Positions 8,202 through 16,723 of a DNA stretch of 64,000 nt are shown in pieces. The translations under genes were made by a program, and so were the position numbers. The stretch is from Burkholderiaceae bacterium (GTDB taxonomy: Bacteria > Pseudomonadota > Gammaproteobacteria > Burkholderiales > Burkholderiaceae_C). The stretch lies in assembly GCA_026125795.1 (NCBI GenBank), contig JAHCKM010000002.1:558001-622000 (forward strand). The letters run 5' to 3'. Positions within the stretch are counted from its first letter, which is position 1. Each line of letters opens with the position of its first letter. The notes beneath the pieces are model-generated. The model had not been told where the DNA came from. It ran no database searches and saw only the letters and a program-made list of their open reading frames with translations.

Positions 8202-8516
8202 TCAGCGCGGGGCCGAGGCCGCTGCGGAATCGCGATAGGGTTGGCCATTGACCGTCAAGCCTTCACGCGAGAGCTGCTCCGCCGTCTTGGCTCCAAGTCC
8301 GCCAACGCGTCGCTGCAGATCGGCCCAATCGGCAAAAGGCTTGCGTTCGCGCTGAAGCAGCATGCGCTCGACCTTGGACGGGCCGAGCCCGCCGAGTTGC
8401 TCGAGTTCGGCGCGCGACGCCGCATTGACCTCGATGGCCGCGCAGAGCGCCGGCGCGAGCGCGATGAAGCAAGCGCACAGCGCGGCTCGCGAGGGCTGGC
8501 GCAGGAGGCGTGTCAT
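8202..8516 (-). CDS. ComEA-like helix-hairpin-helix protein
   Basis: 104 residues. An N-terminal hydrophobic signal (about residues 8-26, CACFIALAPALCAA) is followed by a tandem helix-hairpin-helix domain: IEVNAASRAELEQLGGLGPSKVERML and then FADWADLQRRVGGLGAKTAEQL. This is the layout of the short ComEA-type proteins that bind double-stranded DNA in the periplasm during natural uptake. The reading frame is open further upstream, but the signal peptide begins at this ATG. It converges with the patatin gene, with ten bases between stops. Whether this cell is transformable cannot be told from the window. Confidence 0.82.
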   Translation of the reverse strand: MTRLLRQPSRAALCACFIALAPALCAAIEVNAASRAELEQLGGLGPSKVERMLLQRERKPFADWADLQRRVGGLGAKTAEQLSREGLTVNGQPYRDSAAASAPR

Positions 8517-8642
8517 GTTCGGGAAAGCGTGCCGGATATCATGGCACGTACGGATGGATGCCCGAACCGTGCGCCTCGTGTTCACGACCGGCATTCCGCC
8601 GCCGCTGCGCCGCCGGTCGGCAGGCTCGGAAAGGAAACTTGA

Positions 8643-9314
8643 GTGATACGCATCTTTGTCGGCTTCGATCCGCGCGAGGCAGTCGCCTTCCATACCTTCA
8701 CCCAGAGCGTGCTCGAAACCGCCAGCGTGCCGGTTGCGTTCACGCCGCTGGTGCTGTCTTCATTGCCGGGGTACACCGAGACCCACAAGGACGGCAGCAA
8801 CACGTTCATCTACTCGCGTTTCCTCACGCCTTTCCTGTGCGACTTCGAGGGCTGGGCACTGTTCGCCGACGGCGACATGATCTGCCGCACGGACATTGCC
8901 AAGCTGTGGGCGATGCGCGACGACAGCAAGGCCGTGATGGTGGTCAAGCATGATTACCAGACCAAGGCCACGACCAAGTACCTGGGCAACAAGAACCAGA
9001 ACTATCCCCGCAAGAACTGGTCGAGCGTGGTGCTGTGGAACTGTGGCCACGCCAAGCATCGCCAGCTGCAGCCCGACTTCGTGATGAACCAGACCGGTGC
9101 CTTTCTGCACCGCTTCAGCTGGCTCGACGACGGCGAGATCGGCAGCTTGCCGCTGGAGTGGAACTGGCTCACCACTGAATACGAGAACAACCCCCGCGCC
9201 CACCTGCTGCACTTCACGCTCGGCACGCCTTGCTTCAAGGACTACTGGGATGCCGACATGGCCGATGTCTGGCACGCCGCCCATGAGCGATCGCAGTCCG
9301 GCATGCACGTGTGA
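8643..9314 (+). CDS. Glycosyltransferase, GT8-like
   Basis: 223 residues starting at GTG with AAGGAAA just upstream. It begins with a Rossmann-like strand (IRIFVGFDPREAVAFHTF) and has the metal/nucleotide-sugar motif FADGD near residue 78, as in glycosyltransferases that use DxD to hold Mn2+ and a UDP-sugar. A second conserved stretch, LPLEWNWLTTEY, sits near residue 180. Many short proteins of this type occur in surface polysaccharide loci of Proteobacteria. The stop overlaps the GTG start of the next gene by four bases (GTGA), so the two are translationally coupled. The sugar and acceptor are unknown. Confidence 0.8.
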   Translation: MIRIFVGFDPREAVAFHTFTQSVLETASVPVAFTPLVLSSLPGYTETHKDGSNTFIYSRFLTPFLCDFEGWALFADGDMICRTDIAKLWAMRDDSKAVMVVKHDYQTKATTKYLGNKNQNYPRKNWSSVVLWNCGHAKHRQLQPDFVMNQTGAFLHRFSWLDDGEIGSLPLEWNWLTTEYENNPRAHLLHFTLGTPCFKDYWDADMADVWHAAHERSQSGMHV

Positions 9315-10204
9315 GCGTGATCGACGCCTTCGTCTGCACGAACCTCGTCAACTACACCATCGCATTGCACGGCGTGAAGCCGGGCGTCGGCCGGCGCGCG
9401 CTGTTGCTGTACGAGCCCGGCCGCATGCCGAAGCCCGCGCTGCCGCGTGTGTGGCCGGTGGCGATCGGCATCTGGTCGTTGCGCCTGCTGCGCTGGCTGG
9501 CCGCCCTGCGATGCATCCACACCCTGTACATCCCGCACCATCGCTTCAACCGCCGCGTGACGCTGGCCCAACGGCATGCACGACAGGTGGCCTATCTCGA
9601 TGACGGCCTCGACACGCGCCGGCGAGTGCCACGCAACTTTGACCTGCACGCGCTGAGCCCGCGCTCGCGCTACCACACCTTCGCCGAATACGCGGTGCTG
9701 CCCGACTGGCTTGCAGCCTTCGACGTGCGGCGCGACACGCCGCTGCTGCAGCTTGCCGCCGCAGCACGCCTGCAGCTGTTGCCGCTCGACGATGTGGACC
9801 ACGTGCTGATCGAGTCCCCCGGGTTGCGTACGCAGGAGATCATCACGGGGCTGCGACTCGATCCGCGACGTACCCTGGTCGTGCGCCACCCGGTGGCGGC
9901 CAAACGCGGTGCGCTGCCCCAGGGTTGCCGCGTGGCGGAAGGCCATGGGCACAGCCTGGAGGCGTCGATGCTCGCCAGCCGCGACCGCGCGTTCTATTTC
10001 GGCGAAACCATGGCCTTGGTGTTCGCCGCCTCGTCCGAAGTGGCGCGCAGCAATCGGGTGTATGCCCAGCTTGACGATGCGCAGCGCGACAACCTCGTGG
10101 GTCTGCGCTGGCAGCCGGTGCCGGGCTGCGAGACAGGTGCCGCACGCCTGTACGAGGTCAGCGTGGCCCAGGCACCCAGCCCGTCAGGCGCCGCCGCCGC
10201 GTAG
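9311..10204 (+). CDS. Uncharacterised protein of the glycan cluster
   Basis: 297 residues, not recognised with confidence. It starts at GTG overlapping the stop of the GT8-like gene. The sequence has VAYLDDGLDTRRRV near residue 97 and LVVRHPVAAKRGALPQG near residue 197, reminiscent of sialyl- or polysialyl-transferase-like and CDP-glycerol-type enzymes, in which a short D-D-G loop and a late basic His-Pro motif recur. That resemblance is weak. No signal peptide or clear membrane helix is present. Its coupling to a glycosyltransferase and its location in a glycan locus suggest a transferase or a partner of one. Its 3' end overlaps the convergent DUF5672 gene by 21 bases. Confidence 0.7.
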   Translation: MSVIDAFVCTNLVNYTIALHGVKPGVGRRALLLYEPGRMPKPALPRVWPVAIGIWSLRLLRWLAALRCIHTLYIPHHRFNRRVTLAQRHARQVAYLDDGLDTRRRVPRNFDLHALSPRSRYHTFAEYAVLPDWLAAFDVRRDTPLLQLAAAARLQLLPLDDVDHVLIESPGLRTQEIITGLRLDPRRTLVVRHPVAAKRGALPQGCRVAEGHGHSLEASMLASRDRAFYFGETMALVFAASSEVARSNRVYAQLDDAQRDNLVGLRWQPVPGCETGAARLYEVSVAQAPSPSGAAAA

Positions 10205-11002
10205 GCGCTGCCACTGCAAGTGAAGCCGCAGCCGCCAGGTGCGGCGGTCGCGCATGCCCAGGCGCCGTCGCTTGGCCAGCAGCTCGGCCGCGGCGGCCAG
10301 CTCGCCCGCGCGAATCAGGCGGCGGCACAGATCGTGGGCGTCGAGGCTGCGCGCCAGCGCGTCCGGCATGGCATGCAGGAAGCGCATCAGCTCCGTCGGC
10401 GGCAGTTCGCGCGGCAGGTTGAACAGGCCATGGAAGCCGAACGTCGGCCCGTCGGGCGCGATCCGCTCGTAGGCAAAGCGCTCGGCAACCTCGGGCGGCG
10501 CAATGCGGATGCCGTGCCGCTGCTCGAGCAACAGGCGGTTCTCCGAGCAGATGCAGACGTCCTCCGGGTGGCTGATGCGGATCTGCGGGTCCTGCAGCGC
10601 CTGCAACAGGCGCCGGGAGCGCAACGAGAAGCCGCCGTTGCCCACCGATTGATCGCGTGGCCGGTCGTGCCAGCGCGCGCCGATGTAGTCCCACTGCAGG
10701 AAGTCGGCTGACCAGCGCTGCGGGTGCGTGACGAACCCGTCCCACTGAATCACCAGCACGTGCGACGTGTGCGTGTGTCCGGCGAGGCCACGCAGCATGA
10801 ACTGCGAGTACGCCTCGATGGTGTCGACTCGCACGTCGACCACGCGGGCATGCTCCGGCGGTTCGGCCAGCCGCGCCGCTTCGGTGAACAGCACCACGTC
10901 GCCGAAGCGGATGCCCGACATCGTCCGGCGCATCGCCCACAGCGCGAACGTCGGCTCGCGTGTGTCCACGCAAACCAGCGTCACGTGGGGCAGGTCGAGC
11001 AT
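10184..11002 (-). CDS. DUF5672 family protein (glycan cluster)
   Basis: 272 residues. The N-terminal half carries the hallmarks of DUF5672: LVIQWDGFV (near residue 88), WDYIGARW, VGNGGFSLRSRRLL and HPEDVCIC. These give the appearance of a small glycosyltransferase fold in which a D-G or E-D pair could bind a nucleotide sugar. The C-terminal 70 residues are helical and Arg/Ala-rich. The ATG shares its A with the TGA stop of the upstream GT1-family gene (TGATG), so the two are translationally coupled. The family has no proven reaction; a role in lipopolysaccharide or capsule assembly is inferred from neighbours. Confidence 0.8.
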   Translation of the reverse strand: MLDLPHVTLVCVDTREPTFALWAMRRTMSGIRFGDVVLFTEAARLAEPPEHARVVDVRVDTIEAYSQFMLRGLAGHTHTSHVLVIQWDGFVTHPQRWSADFLQWDYIGARWHDRPRDQSVGNGGFSLRSRRLLQALQDPQIRISHPEDVCICSENRLLLEQRHGIRIAPPEVAERFAYERIAPDGPTFGFHGLFNLPRELPPTELMRFLHAMPDALARSLDAHDLCRRLIRAGELAAAAELLAKRRRLGMRDRRTWRLRLHLQWQRLRGGGA

Positions 11003-12084
11003 CACGCGCGCTGATGCATCCGCGTCAAGAGCTGCAGGTACAGCTTGAGATACGACTGCGCACAGCGTGCCCAGCTGAAGCTGCGTGCGCGCTGCACCAG
11101 CGCCTCGGCACGGCCTGCGTGCTGATGGTCGGACAGGCCGGCCTCGACCACCGCGCGCATCGCCACCGCATCGAACGAATCGAAGTAGTACGCCACCTCG
11201 CCGCCGACCTCGGGCAACGAGGTCAGGCGCGACAGGAACACCGGCTTGCCGAAGTGCATCGCTTCGATCGGCGGCAGGCCGAAACCTTCGGCGATCGACG
11301 GGAACACGAAGCCTTGGCAGTGCGCATACAGCCAGGCCTTCTGCCCCTCGTGCAGGTCGAGCCGCACGGTCACGTTGTGCAGCTTGCGCTCGGCCACCAT
11401 GCGCTGCACCTCGCCGGTGTAGGTGCTGGTCGAGCCGGCCAGCACGATGGGCTTGGCTGGCCAGGCCGCCGCCATCGCGAGGATCGCCTCGATGTTCTTG
11501 CTGGGCGCCATGCGGCTGATGTGCAGCAGAAAGGGCTGCTCGCCGACGCCTTCGACCGGGCGCGGCTTGGCCTGCGTCAGGTCGGTGGCGCCGTTGTGGA
11601 TCACCGTCACCGGCGTGCCCAGGCGCGGCACGTGCGATGCAATGTCGCCGGCCACGTGCTGGGTGATCGCGACGACCGCGTCGCTGCCTCTGAGGCGCCG
11701 TGCCAGTCGCTCCAGGTAGCGCTCCCGCTTGGAGCCCGACTTCAGGTGCAGGAAGTTGAGGTCGTGCACCGTCTCCACGCGCACAGCCGTCCCGCTCGGC
11801 GGCAGGAGCCGGATGTGCTGGTGCAGCCGATGCCACAGTGCAAAGCGCACCGGGCGCCAATGCCAGAAACGCTGCAGCGTGTGCAGAGACAGGTAGTTCA
11901 CGTCGCGCCCGAACTGGCCATGCCAGCGCCGCGGCAGGTGGTAGTGCAGATGGATGCCATGGTCACGGCGCAGCGCCTGGGCGCGCAGCGCCAGCTCCGT
12001 GCCGAGCTGGCGCGAGAACTCACCGAGCCCGTCGTGCCAGTGTTCCACCCGGCCGAAGCTCAAGCCGATGTGGCGCTCGTTCAT
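11002..12084 (-). CDS. Glycosyltransferase family 1/4 (GT-B fold)
   Basis: 360 residues. It has the C-terminal GT-B nucleotide-sugar site: HISRMAPSKNIEAIL (about residue 195), FVFPSIAEGFGLPPIEAM (about 275) with the E-x7-E arrangement, and PVFLSRLTSLPEVGG. The N-terminal acceptor half contains VETVHDLNFLH. Members transfer a hexose or similar sugar onto growing lipopolysaccharide core or other surface glycans at the inner face of the inner membrane. The chosen ATG overlaps the stop of the GT9 gene (ATGA), and its own stop touches the DUF5672 start, making a three-gene coupled operon on the minus strand. Confidence 0.9.
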   Translation of the reverse strand: MNERHIGLSFGRVEHWHDGLGEFSRQLGTELALRAQALRRDHGIHLHYHLPRRWHGQFGRDVNYLSLHTLQRFWHWRPVRFALWHRLHQHIRLLPPSGTAVRVETVHDLNFLHLKSGSKRERYLERLARRLRGSDAVVAITQHVAGDIASHVPRLGTPVTVIHNGATDLTQAKPRPVEGVGEQPFLLHISRMAPSKNIEAILAMAAAWPAKPIVLAGSTSTYTGEVQRMVAERKLHNVTVRLDLHEGQKAWLYAHCQGFVFPSIAEGFGLPPIEAMHFGKPVFLSRLTSLPEVGGEVAYYFDSFDAVAMRAVVEAGLSDHQHAGRAEALVQRARSFSWARCAQSYLKLYLQLLTRMHQRA

Positions 12085-13046
12085 GACACCGACCGCTGCG
12101 CGTGCGCCTGGGTCATCACTTCCTCGACCGTAGGCCACTCGATGCGCTGCGCAGGCTGCGGTCGCCGCACGATCGTGACGGTGGGTCCCCACGGCGCCCA
12201 CTGCTCGGGCTTGGTGGGACCGAGCACGCTGATCACGCGCGTGCCCACCGCGGCGGCCAGGTGTCCCGGTCCGGTGTCGTTGGACACGAGCAGCGCGGCG
12301 CGCTGCAACAGCGCCCCGTACGCGCCGAGCTTGACGCCCTCGAGCGCGAGCACACCGGGGTAGTGTTCGCGCAGCAGCGCTTCTTCGCCGGGACCGGGGC
12401 AGGCGACCACCTGTGTGCCAGCCGCGACGAGCTGGCGCGCAAACGTGGGGAAGTGGGGCCAGGTCTTGTCGAGCTTCTCGAACGTGCCGCCGGCAAACGG
12501 ACAGATCACGACGAAGCCGGGTTCAATACCGTGCTCGCGCAGTAGCGCATCGGCGCGCTGGGCATCGGCCGGCGCCAGCTTCAGGCCGATGGATGCCGGC
12601 GGCGGCCGATCCACGCGCAGCAGGCGGCAGGCGAGCTCCCAGTAGCTCACCAGCGCATGGCCGCCGTAGGTGATGGGCTCGCTGCGCGCGAGCAGGAAGC
12701 CGCGCGCCTCCTGCGCATACCCAACCGCTCGCAAGCCCGCAAGCCGCATCTCGAGCGCACCGGAGAACGAGGTGGGCAGCACCAGCGCGTTCTCGCGTGC
12801 ATCGAAGCGGCTGTCGAGCGCCCGCGCCTGGTGGCGCAGCCGGCGCAATTGCGCCACCCGCTCGCGCCAGGTGGACGCGCGCACATGCACCGGCCAGCCT
12901 TCGCCGGCCAGCAATGCGGGCGCCCAACCCTTGCCGATCAGTTGCAGTTGGTATCCATGCGAGGCCAGCAGATGCAGCGCCGGCACACCCAGGATCACGT
13001 CGCCGACCCAGTTGCGCAGCCGCACGATCAGGGGTCGCGGCTCCAT
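12081..13046 (-). CDS. Glycosyltransferase family 9 (heptosyltransferase-like)
   Basis: 321 residues. The family layout is clear: an N-terminal LIVRLRNWVGDVILGVPALHLL (residues 5-26) and a C-terminal donor site with PFAGGTFEKLDKTWPHF (about 165) and VSNDTGPGHLAAAVGTRVISVLGPT (about 245). GT9 enzymes add heptose from ADP-heptose in lipopolysaccharide inner core; the exact sugar is unproven. It heads the operon GT9-GT1-DUF5672. It diverges from the DUF4254 gene across only 45 bases (13047-13091), where the sequence GATAATC/GATTATC could serve as a -10 in both directions. Confidence 0.9.
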   Translation of the reverse strand: MEPRPLIVRLRNWVGDVILGVPALHLLASHGYQLQLIGKGWAPALLAGEGWPVHVRASTWRERVAQLRRLRHQARALDSRFDARENALVLPTSFSGALEMRLAGLRAVGYAQEARGFLLARSEPITYGGHALVSYWELACRLLRVDRPPPASIGLKLAPADAQRADALLREHGIEPGFVVICPFAGGTFEKLDKTWPHFPTFARQLVAAGTQVVACPGPGEEALLREHYPGVLALEGVKLGAYGALLQRAALLVSNDTGPGHLAAAVGTRVISVLGPTKPEQWAPWGPTVTIVRRPQPAQRIEWPTVEEVMTQAHAQRSVS

Positions 13047-13091
13047 TCAGGCACGGATAATCGGCATCCGGCCATTCTGCCACCCGACCCC

Positions 13092-13745
13092 ATGCAGACC
13101 TCGCTTCCATCCGCTGCCGACGTGACCGCGCTGCACGACCAATTGCTGAGTAGCGCGGGCTGGCCGGCGAGCGAGCCGGCGCCGCGCGACGATGCGCTGT
13201 GGTTGTGGATCCAGACCAACCACCGCTTCAACTGCCGCCTGTGGGCCGAAGAAGACCTGGCGCGGCGCACGCAAGTGGGCGATGACCAGATCGCCGCCAA
13301 CAAGCGCGCCATCGACCGCTACAACCAGGCGCGCAACGACGCCACCGAACGGGTCGACGAGCTCCTGCTGACCGCGCTCGGCCTGGTCGATCCGGCGTCG
13401 GCGCGCACCGACGCGCCGGTGTCCACGGTCAAGCCCGGTTCGCGCCTGAACAGCGAGACCGCGGGCAGCATGATCGATCGGCTGTCCATCCTGGCGCTGA
13501 AGATCCACGCGATGCACGCGCAGACCGAGCGCACCGACGTCGACGAGGCGCATCGCCTGTCCAGCCGCGGCAAGCTCGAGCGGCTGCAGCAGCAGCGTGC
13601 CGATCTCGCCGCCTGCCTCGACACGCTGCTCGCCGACGCGCGGGCCGGCCGCGCGCACTTCAAGGTGTATCGCCAGTTCAAGATGTACAACGACCCGCGC
13701 TTCAATCCGGCGCTGGTTTCCGAGCGTCAGCAGCGCCACGGCTGA
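13092..13745 (+). CDS. DUF4254 family protein
   Basis: 217 residues, all helical in appearance and without a signal peptide. The family signature is complete: NHRFNCRLWAEEDLARR (near residue 41), NKRAIDRYNQARNDATE (near 70), LNSETAGSMIDRLSILALKIHAM (near 118) and YRQFKMYNDP close to the end. DUF4254 proteins occur in lipopolysaccharide and capsule loci of many Gram-negative bacteria, but their job is not known. It sits divergently from the GT9 operon and 96 bp before waaC, with a copy of the dispersed repeat between the two. Confidence 0.88.
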   Translation: MQTSLPSAADVTALHDQLLSSAGWPASEPAPRDDALWLWIQTNHRFNCRLWAEEDLARRTQVGDDQIAANKRAIDRYNQARNDATERVDELLLTALGLVDPASARTDAPVSTVKPGSRLNSETAGSMIDRLSILALKIHAMHAQTERTDVDEAHRLSSRGKLERLQQQRADLAACLDTLLADARAGRAHFKVYRQFKMYNDPRFNPALVSERQQRHG

Positions 13746-13752
13746 AGCCATG

Positions 13753-13831
13753 GTGGCCCCCACGCTCGTCGCTGCGCGCCTTCGCCGCCCCCCGAGGGGG
13801 TGCTGTCCGGCTTGGGGCGGCCCAGCGGACT
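13753..13831 (+). repeat. Dispersed palindromic repeat, copy C
   Basis: Contains GGCCCCCACGCTCG, the CGCCCCCCGAGGGGGTGC palindrome and CTTGGGGCGGCCCAGC, and ends in GGACTGA ten bases before the waaC ATG. Its reverse complement matches the in-frame insertion in dnaE at 5415-5476 almost block for block. It fills the whole space between the DUF4254 gene and waaC. Confidence 0.75.
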
Positions 13832-13841
13832 GAGCATTCGC

Positions 13842-14795
13842 ATGCGCGTGCTGATCGTCAAGATGTCGTCGATGGGCGACGTGGTGCATGCGCTGCCCGT
13901 GGTGCACGACATGCGTCGTGCGATCCCCAACCTGGAAATCGAGTGGTTGGTCGAGGCGTCGTTCGCCGCGATCCCGCGCATGCACCCGGGCGTTGACCGT
14001 GTGCTGCCGCTCAACTTTCGGCGCTGGCGCCGCAAGTTGTGGGACGGCGACACCTGGCGCGCCATGGGCGCGCTGCGTGCGCAGCTGCGAGAGCGCGCCT
14101 ATGACTGCGTGCTCGATCTGCAGGGGCTGCTCAAGAGCGTGCTGTGGGGGCGCCTGGCCAACGGGCCGTTGATGGGCTACGACAGCGCCAGCGCGCGCGA
14201 CCCGCTGGCGGCCTGGTTCTATGCACGCAAGGCCCAGGTGCCGCGCCAGTTGCATGCCATCGATCGGTGTCGCCGGCTGGCCGCCGCGCACCTGGGCTAC
14301 CCGGTGCCCACCGATGCGCCGGTGTTCGGCATCGCACCGGGGCCCGGCGCGTGGAAGTTGCGCAGCCCGAGCGCCGCGCTGATCCCGTGCGCCAGCCGGC
14401 CGGAGAAGATCTGGCCCGAAGCGCGCTGGATCGCCGTGGGCAAGCGCATCAAGGCGATGGGCCTGTCGCCGCTGGTGATCTGGGGCACCGAAGAAGAGCA
14501 GGTGCGTGCCGAGCGCATCGCCGCCGGCTGCGAGGGCGAGGTGCCGCCGTTCCTCAACGTGCACGACATGGCGTCGTTGCTGGCGGCCACCAAGCGCGTC
14601 GTGGGCCTGGACACCGGCTTCTCGCACCTGGCCGCGGCGCTCGGGCGGCCGACGATCGGCATCTACTGCGACCACGAGCCCGGGTTGGCCGGCATCGTCG
14701 GCAGCGCGGGCGTGGCCAGCATCGGCGGCAAGGGCCAGGTGCCGTCGCTGCAACAAGTGCTGGCGCTGCTGGAGCAGCAGCGCGCGTTACCTTAG
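13842..14795 (+). CDS. waaC: Lipopolysaccharide heptosyltransferase I
   Basis: 317 residues. WaaC adds the first L-glycero-D-manno-heptose onto Kdo of the lipopolysaccharide inner core, from ADP-heptose, on the cytosolic face of the inner membrane. Seen are the family start MRVLIVKMSSMGDVVHALP, the Asp of DLQGLLKS (near residue 93) used in catalysis, and the donor site DTGFSHLAAALGRPTIGIY (near 262). The reading frame extends upstream through the repeat, but this ATG begins the conserved region. The stop overlaps the stop of the convergent lapB gene by four bases. Confidence 0.93.
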   Translation: MRVLIVKMSSMGDVVHALPVVHDMRRAIPNLEIEWLVEASFAAIPRMHPGVDRVLPLNFRRWRRKLWDGDTWRAMGALRAQLRERAYDCVLDLQGLLKSVLWGRLANGPLMGYDSASARDPLAAWFYARKAQVPRQLHAIDRCRRLAAAHLGYPVPTDAPVFGIAPGPGAWKLRSPSAALIPCASRPEKIWPEARWIAVGKRIKAMGLSPLVIWGTEEEQVRAERIAAGCEGEVPPFLNVHDMASLLAATKRVVGLDTGFSHLAAALGRPTIGIYCDHEPGLAGIVGSAGVASIGGKGQVPSLQQVLALLEQQRALP

Positions 14796-15958
14796 AGCTC
14801 TTCGATGCGCTGCGCCGGGAAGGTGTCCCAGCTCAGGCAGCCGGGGCATTGCCAGAAGTGTTGCGGCGCCTCGAAGCCGCAGGCGGCGCAGCGATATCGC
14901 TGCAGCGGCCGCGCCGCCAGCGCCACCGCCTCGCGCACGTCGCGCAGCGCCTGTTCGTCGTTGCCGTTCATCGGCGCATCGAGCACCGCCAAAGCGGCCG
15001 ACAGCGTCGGCTGAACGTGCAGCAGTGACTGCGCACGCTCACCGACGTCAGGCACGGTCGGTTGTGTCGGCAATGCGCCGTCGAGCAGCCGCATCGCGTG
15101 CAACAGGTCGACGCTGGGCTGCTCTTTCATGCGCCGCTCGATCGTGGCGCGCGCCGCCTCGACCTGGCCGCTGCCGATGGCCGCGGTCGCGTAGTCGCTC
15201 GCCACCAGGGGGAACAGCCCCGGCGCGTGCTGCAGCAGCTCGGTGTAGTGCATAAACGCACCCGCGGCGTCGCCCTTCTGCGTAGCCAGGCGCGCCGCCA
15301 CGATCAGCGGGCGCGGCGCGTGCGGGGCGGCTTCGCGCGCACGGCGCAGCGCGTCGGCGGCACCGTTGGGGTCGCCGGCATCGCTGGCTTGCAGCGACAG
15401 CTCGCACCAGTGGTGCGCGATGCGGCTGGCGTACGAGCCCGTGCCGCTGGCTTCGAGCCGGGCCGCGACCTCGGCCGCGGTGCGCCAATCGCGCGCGCGT
15501 TCGGCGAGCGAGAGCCGCGCCAGGCGCGATTCGATGTCGAAGTCGGTGCCCTCGAGCTCGCGGTAGGCCTGTTCAGCGCGATCGAGCAGGCCGGCCTTGA
15601 CGAAGTCCTGCGCGAGCGCGTGTTGTGCGCGCGCACGGTCGGCGGCGCCCAGGTCGGCGCGTTGCAGCAGATGCTGGTGCACGCGCACCGCGCGCTCGAA
15701 CTCGCCGCGGCGGCGAAACAGGTTGCCGAGCGCAAAGTGAAGGTCAGCGGTGTCGGGGTCGCGCTGCACCGCCTCGATGAAGGCGTCGATCGCCTTGTCG
15801 TGCTGTTCGTTGAGCAGCAGGTTCAAGCCTTGGAAGTAGGCCTTGGGCGCTTCGCGCTGCGCCCGCTTCCATTGGCCGATGTCGATGCGCGAGGCGATCC
15901 AGCCGAAGGCAAAGGCGATCGGCAGGCCGATCAGCAGCCATTGCAGATCGAAATCCAT
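14792..15958 (-). CDS. lapB: Lipopolysaccharide assembly protein B
   Basis: 388 residues. LapB (YciM) is an inner-membrane tetratricopeptide protein that helps control LpxC proteolysis through FtsH and so balances lipopolysaccharide synthesis. An N-terminal membrane helix (about residues 6-22) is followed by a basic stretch, a series of tetratricopeptide repeats from about residue 40 (for example AKAYFQGLNLLLNEQHDKAI and LHFALGNLFRRRGEFERAV) and a C-terminal rubredoxin-like zinc site with two CxxC pairs (CAACG near 358, CPGC near 374). Its start lies nine bases after the lapA stop, as in the usual rpsA-ihfB-lapA-lapB order. Confidence 0.95.
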   Translation of the reverse strand: MDFDLQWLLIGLPIAFAFGWIASRIDIGQWKRAQREAPKAYFQGLNLLLNEQHDKAIDAFIEAVQRDPDTADLHFALGNLFRRRGEFERAVRVHQHLLQRADLGAADRARAQHALAQDFVKAGLLDRAEQAYRELEGTDFDIESRLARLSLAERARDWRTAAEVAARLEASGTGSYASRIAHHWCELSLQASDAGDPNGAADALRRAREAAPHAPRPLIVAARLATQKGDAAGAFMHYTELLQHAPGLFPLVASDYATAAIGSGQVEAARATIERRMKEQPSVDLLHAMRLLDGALPTQPTVPDVGERAQSLLHVQPTLSAALAVLDAPMNGNDEQALRDVREAVALAARPLQRYRCAACGFEAPQHFWQCPGCLSWDTFPAQRIEEL

Positions 15959-15967
15959 GTCTCTGCG

Positions 15968-16288
15968 CTACAGCCCTTCGCGCGGCGGCTGCGCCAACGC
16001 GATCTCGGACGGCGTGGCCGTCGTCAGCTCCGGCACGGCCGGCGTCGGTGCCGGCGGGGTGCGCGACTGCCGTTGGTTCATGCGGTGATGCCGCCACCAG
16101 CGCGGCACCATCGCCAGCACGCCGAGCGCGAGTCCGGCGCCGAAGGCCGCCAGCACCACGATCACCAACGGAGCCTGCCACTGCGCACCAAAGAACCAAT
16201 GCACGATCACCTCGTGCTGGTTGTTGAGCGCGAAGGCAAACAGCGTGAAGAAGATGAAGGCGCGGATCAGCCAGGTGAAGATGCGCAT
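15968..16288 (-). CDS. lapA: Lipopolysaccharide assembly protein A
   Basis: 106 residues with two membrane helices (about residues 6-22 and 41-62) separated by NNQHEVIVHWFFG, the typical DUF1049/LapA layout. A cytosolic basic and Pro-rich tail follows. LapA acts with LapB at the inner membrane in lipopolysaccharide assembly. It sits between ihfB and lapB on the same strand, with only 43 and 9 bases of spacing, so it is probably cotranscribed with both. Confidence 0.9.
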   Translation of the reverse strand: MRIFTWLIRAFIFFTLFAFALNNQHEVIVHWFFGAQWQAPLVIVVLAAFGAGLALGVLAMVPRWWRHHRMNQRQSRTPPAPTPAVPELTTATPSEIALAQPPREGL

Positions 16289-16331
16289 CGCCGCGCATTC
16301 TAAGGACCGCCTCGCCGACGAGGCGCGCGCC

Positions 16332-16643
16332 TCAGTCGTCGCCGGGCTGCGCGGTTGCGGGCAGCTGGCGGTCGACCGACTCGCGCAACGCCTTGCCCGG
16401 CTTGAAGTGCGGCACGAGCTTTTCCGGGATCGTCACCTGCTCGCCGCTGCGCGGATTGCGCCCCACGCGGGGAGGGCGCCGGTTGATCGAGAAGCTGCCG
16501 AAGCCACGGATCTCGATGCGATGGCCGCGCGCCAGCGCGTCGGTCATCGCATCGAGGATCGTCTTCACCGCGAACTCGGTGTCACGCTGCGTCAGCTGCG
16601 CAAAGCGCTCGGCGAGCTTGGCCACCAGATCGGATCGGGTCAT
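16332..16643 (-). CDS. ihfB: Integration host factor subunit beta
   Basis: 103 residues. IHF beta pairs with IHF alpha to bend DNA at specific sites in transcription, replication and recombination. The sequence shows the family start [14 protein letters not shown], the [26 protein letters not shown] core and the DNA-inserting arm [17 protein letters not shown] with its intercalating Pro. The reading frame is open far upstream, overlapping rpsA in another frame, but homology begins here. It follows rpsA by 80 bases, as in most Proteobacteria. Confidence 0.96.
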   Translation of the reverse strand: MTRSDLVAKLAERFAQLTQRDTEFAVKTILDAMTDALARGHRIEIRGFGSFSINRRPPRVGRNPRSGEQVTIPEKLVPHFKPGKALRESVDRQLPATAQPGDD

Positions 16644-16723
16644 CGCGTGTTCCGCGCGCGCGCGTCCGCGGCCGGGCGACGGCGTGTCGTCATCGGCCGC
16701 GGGTTCGAGCATCTCAGTAACGC

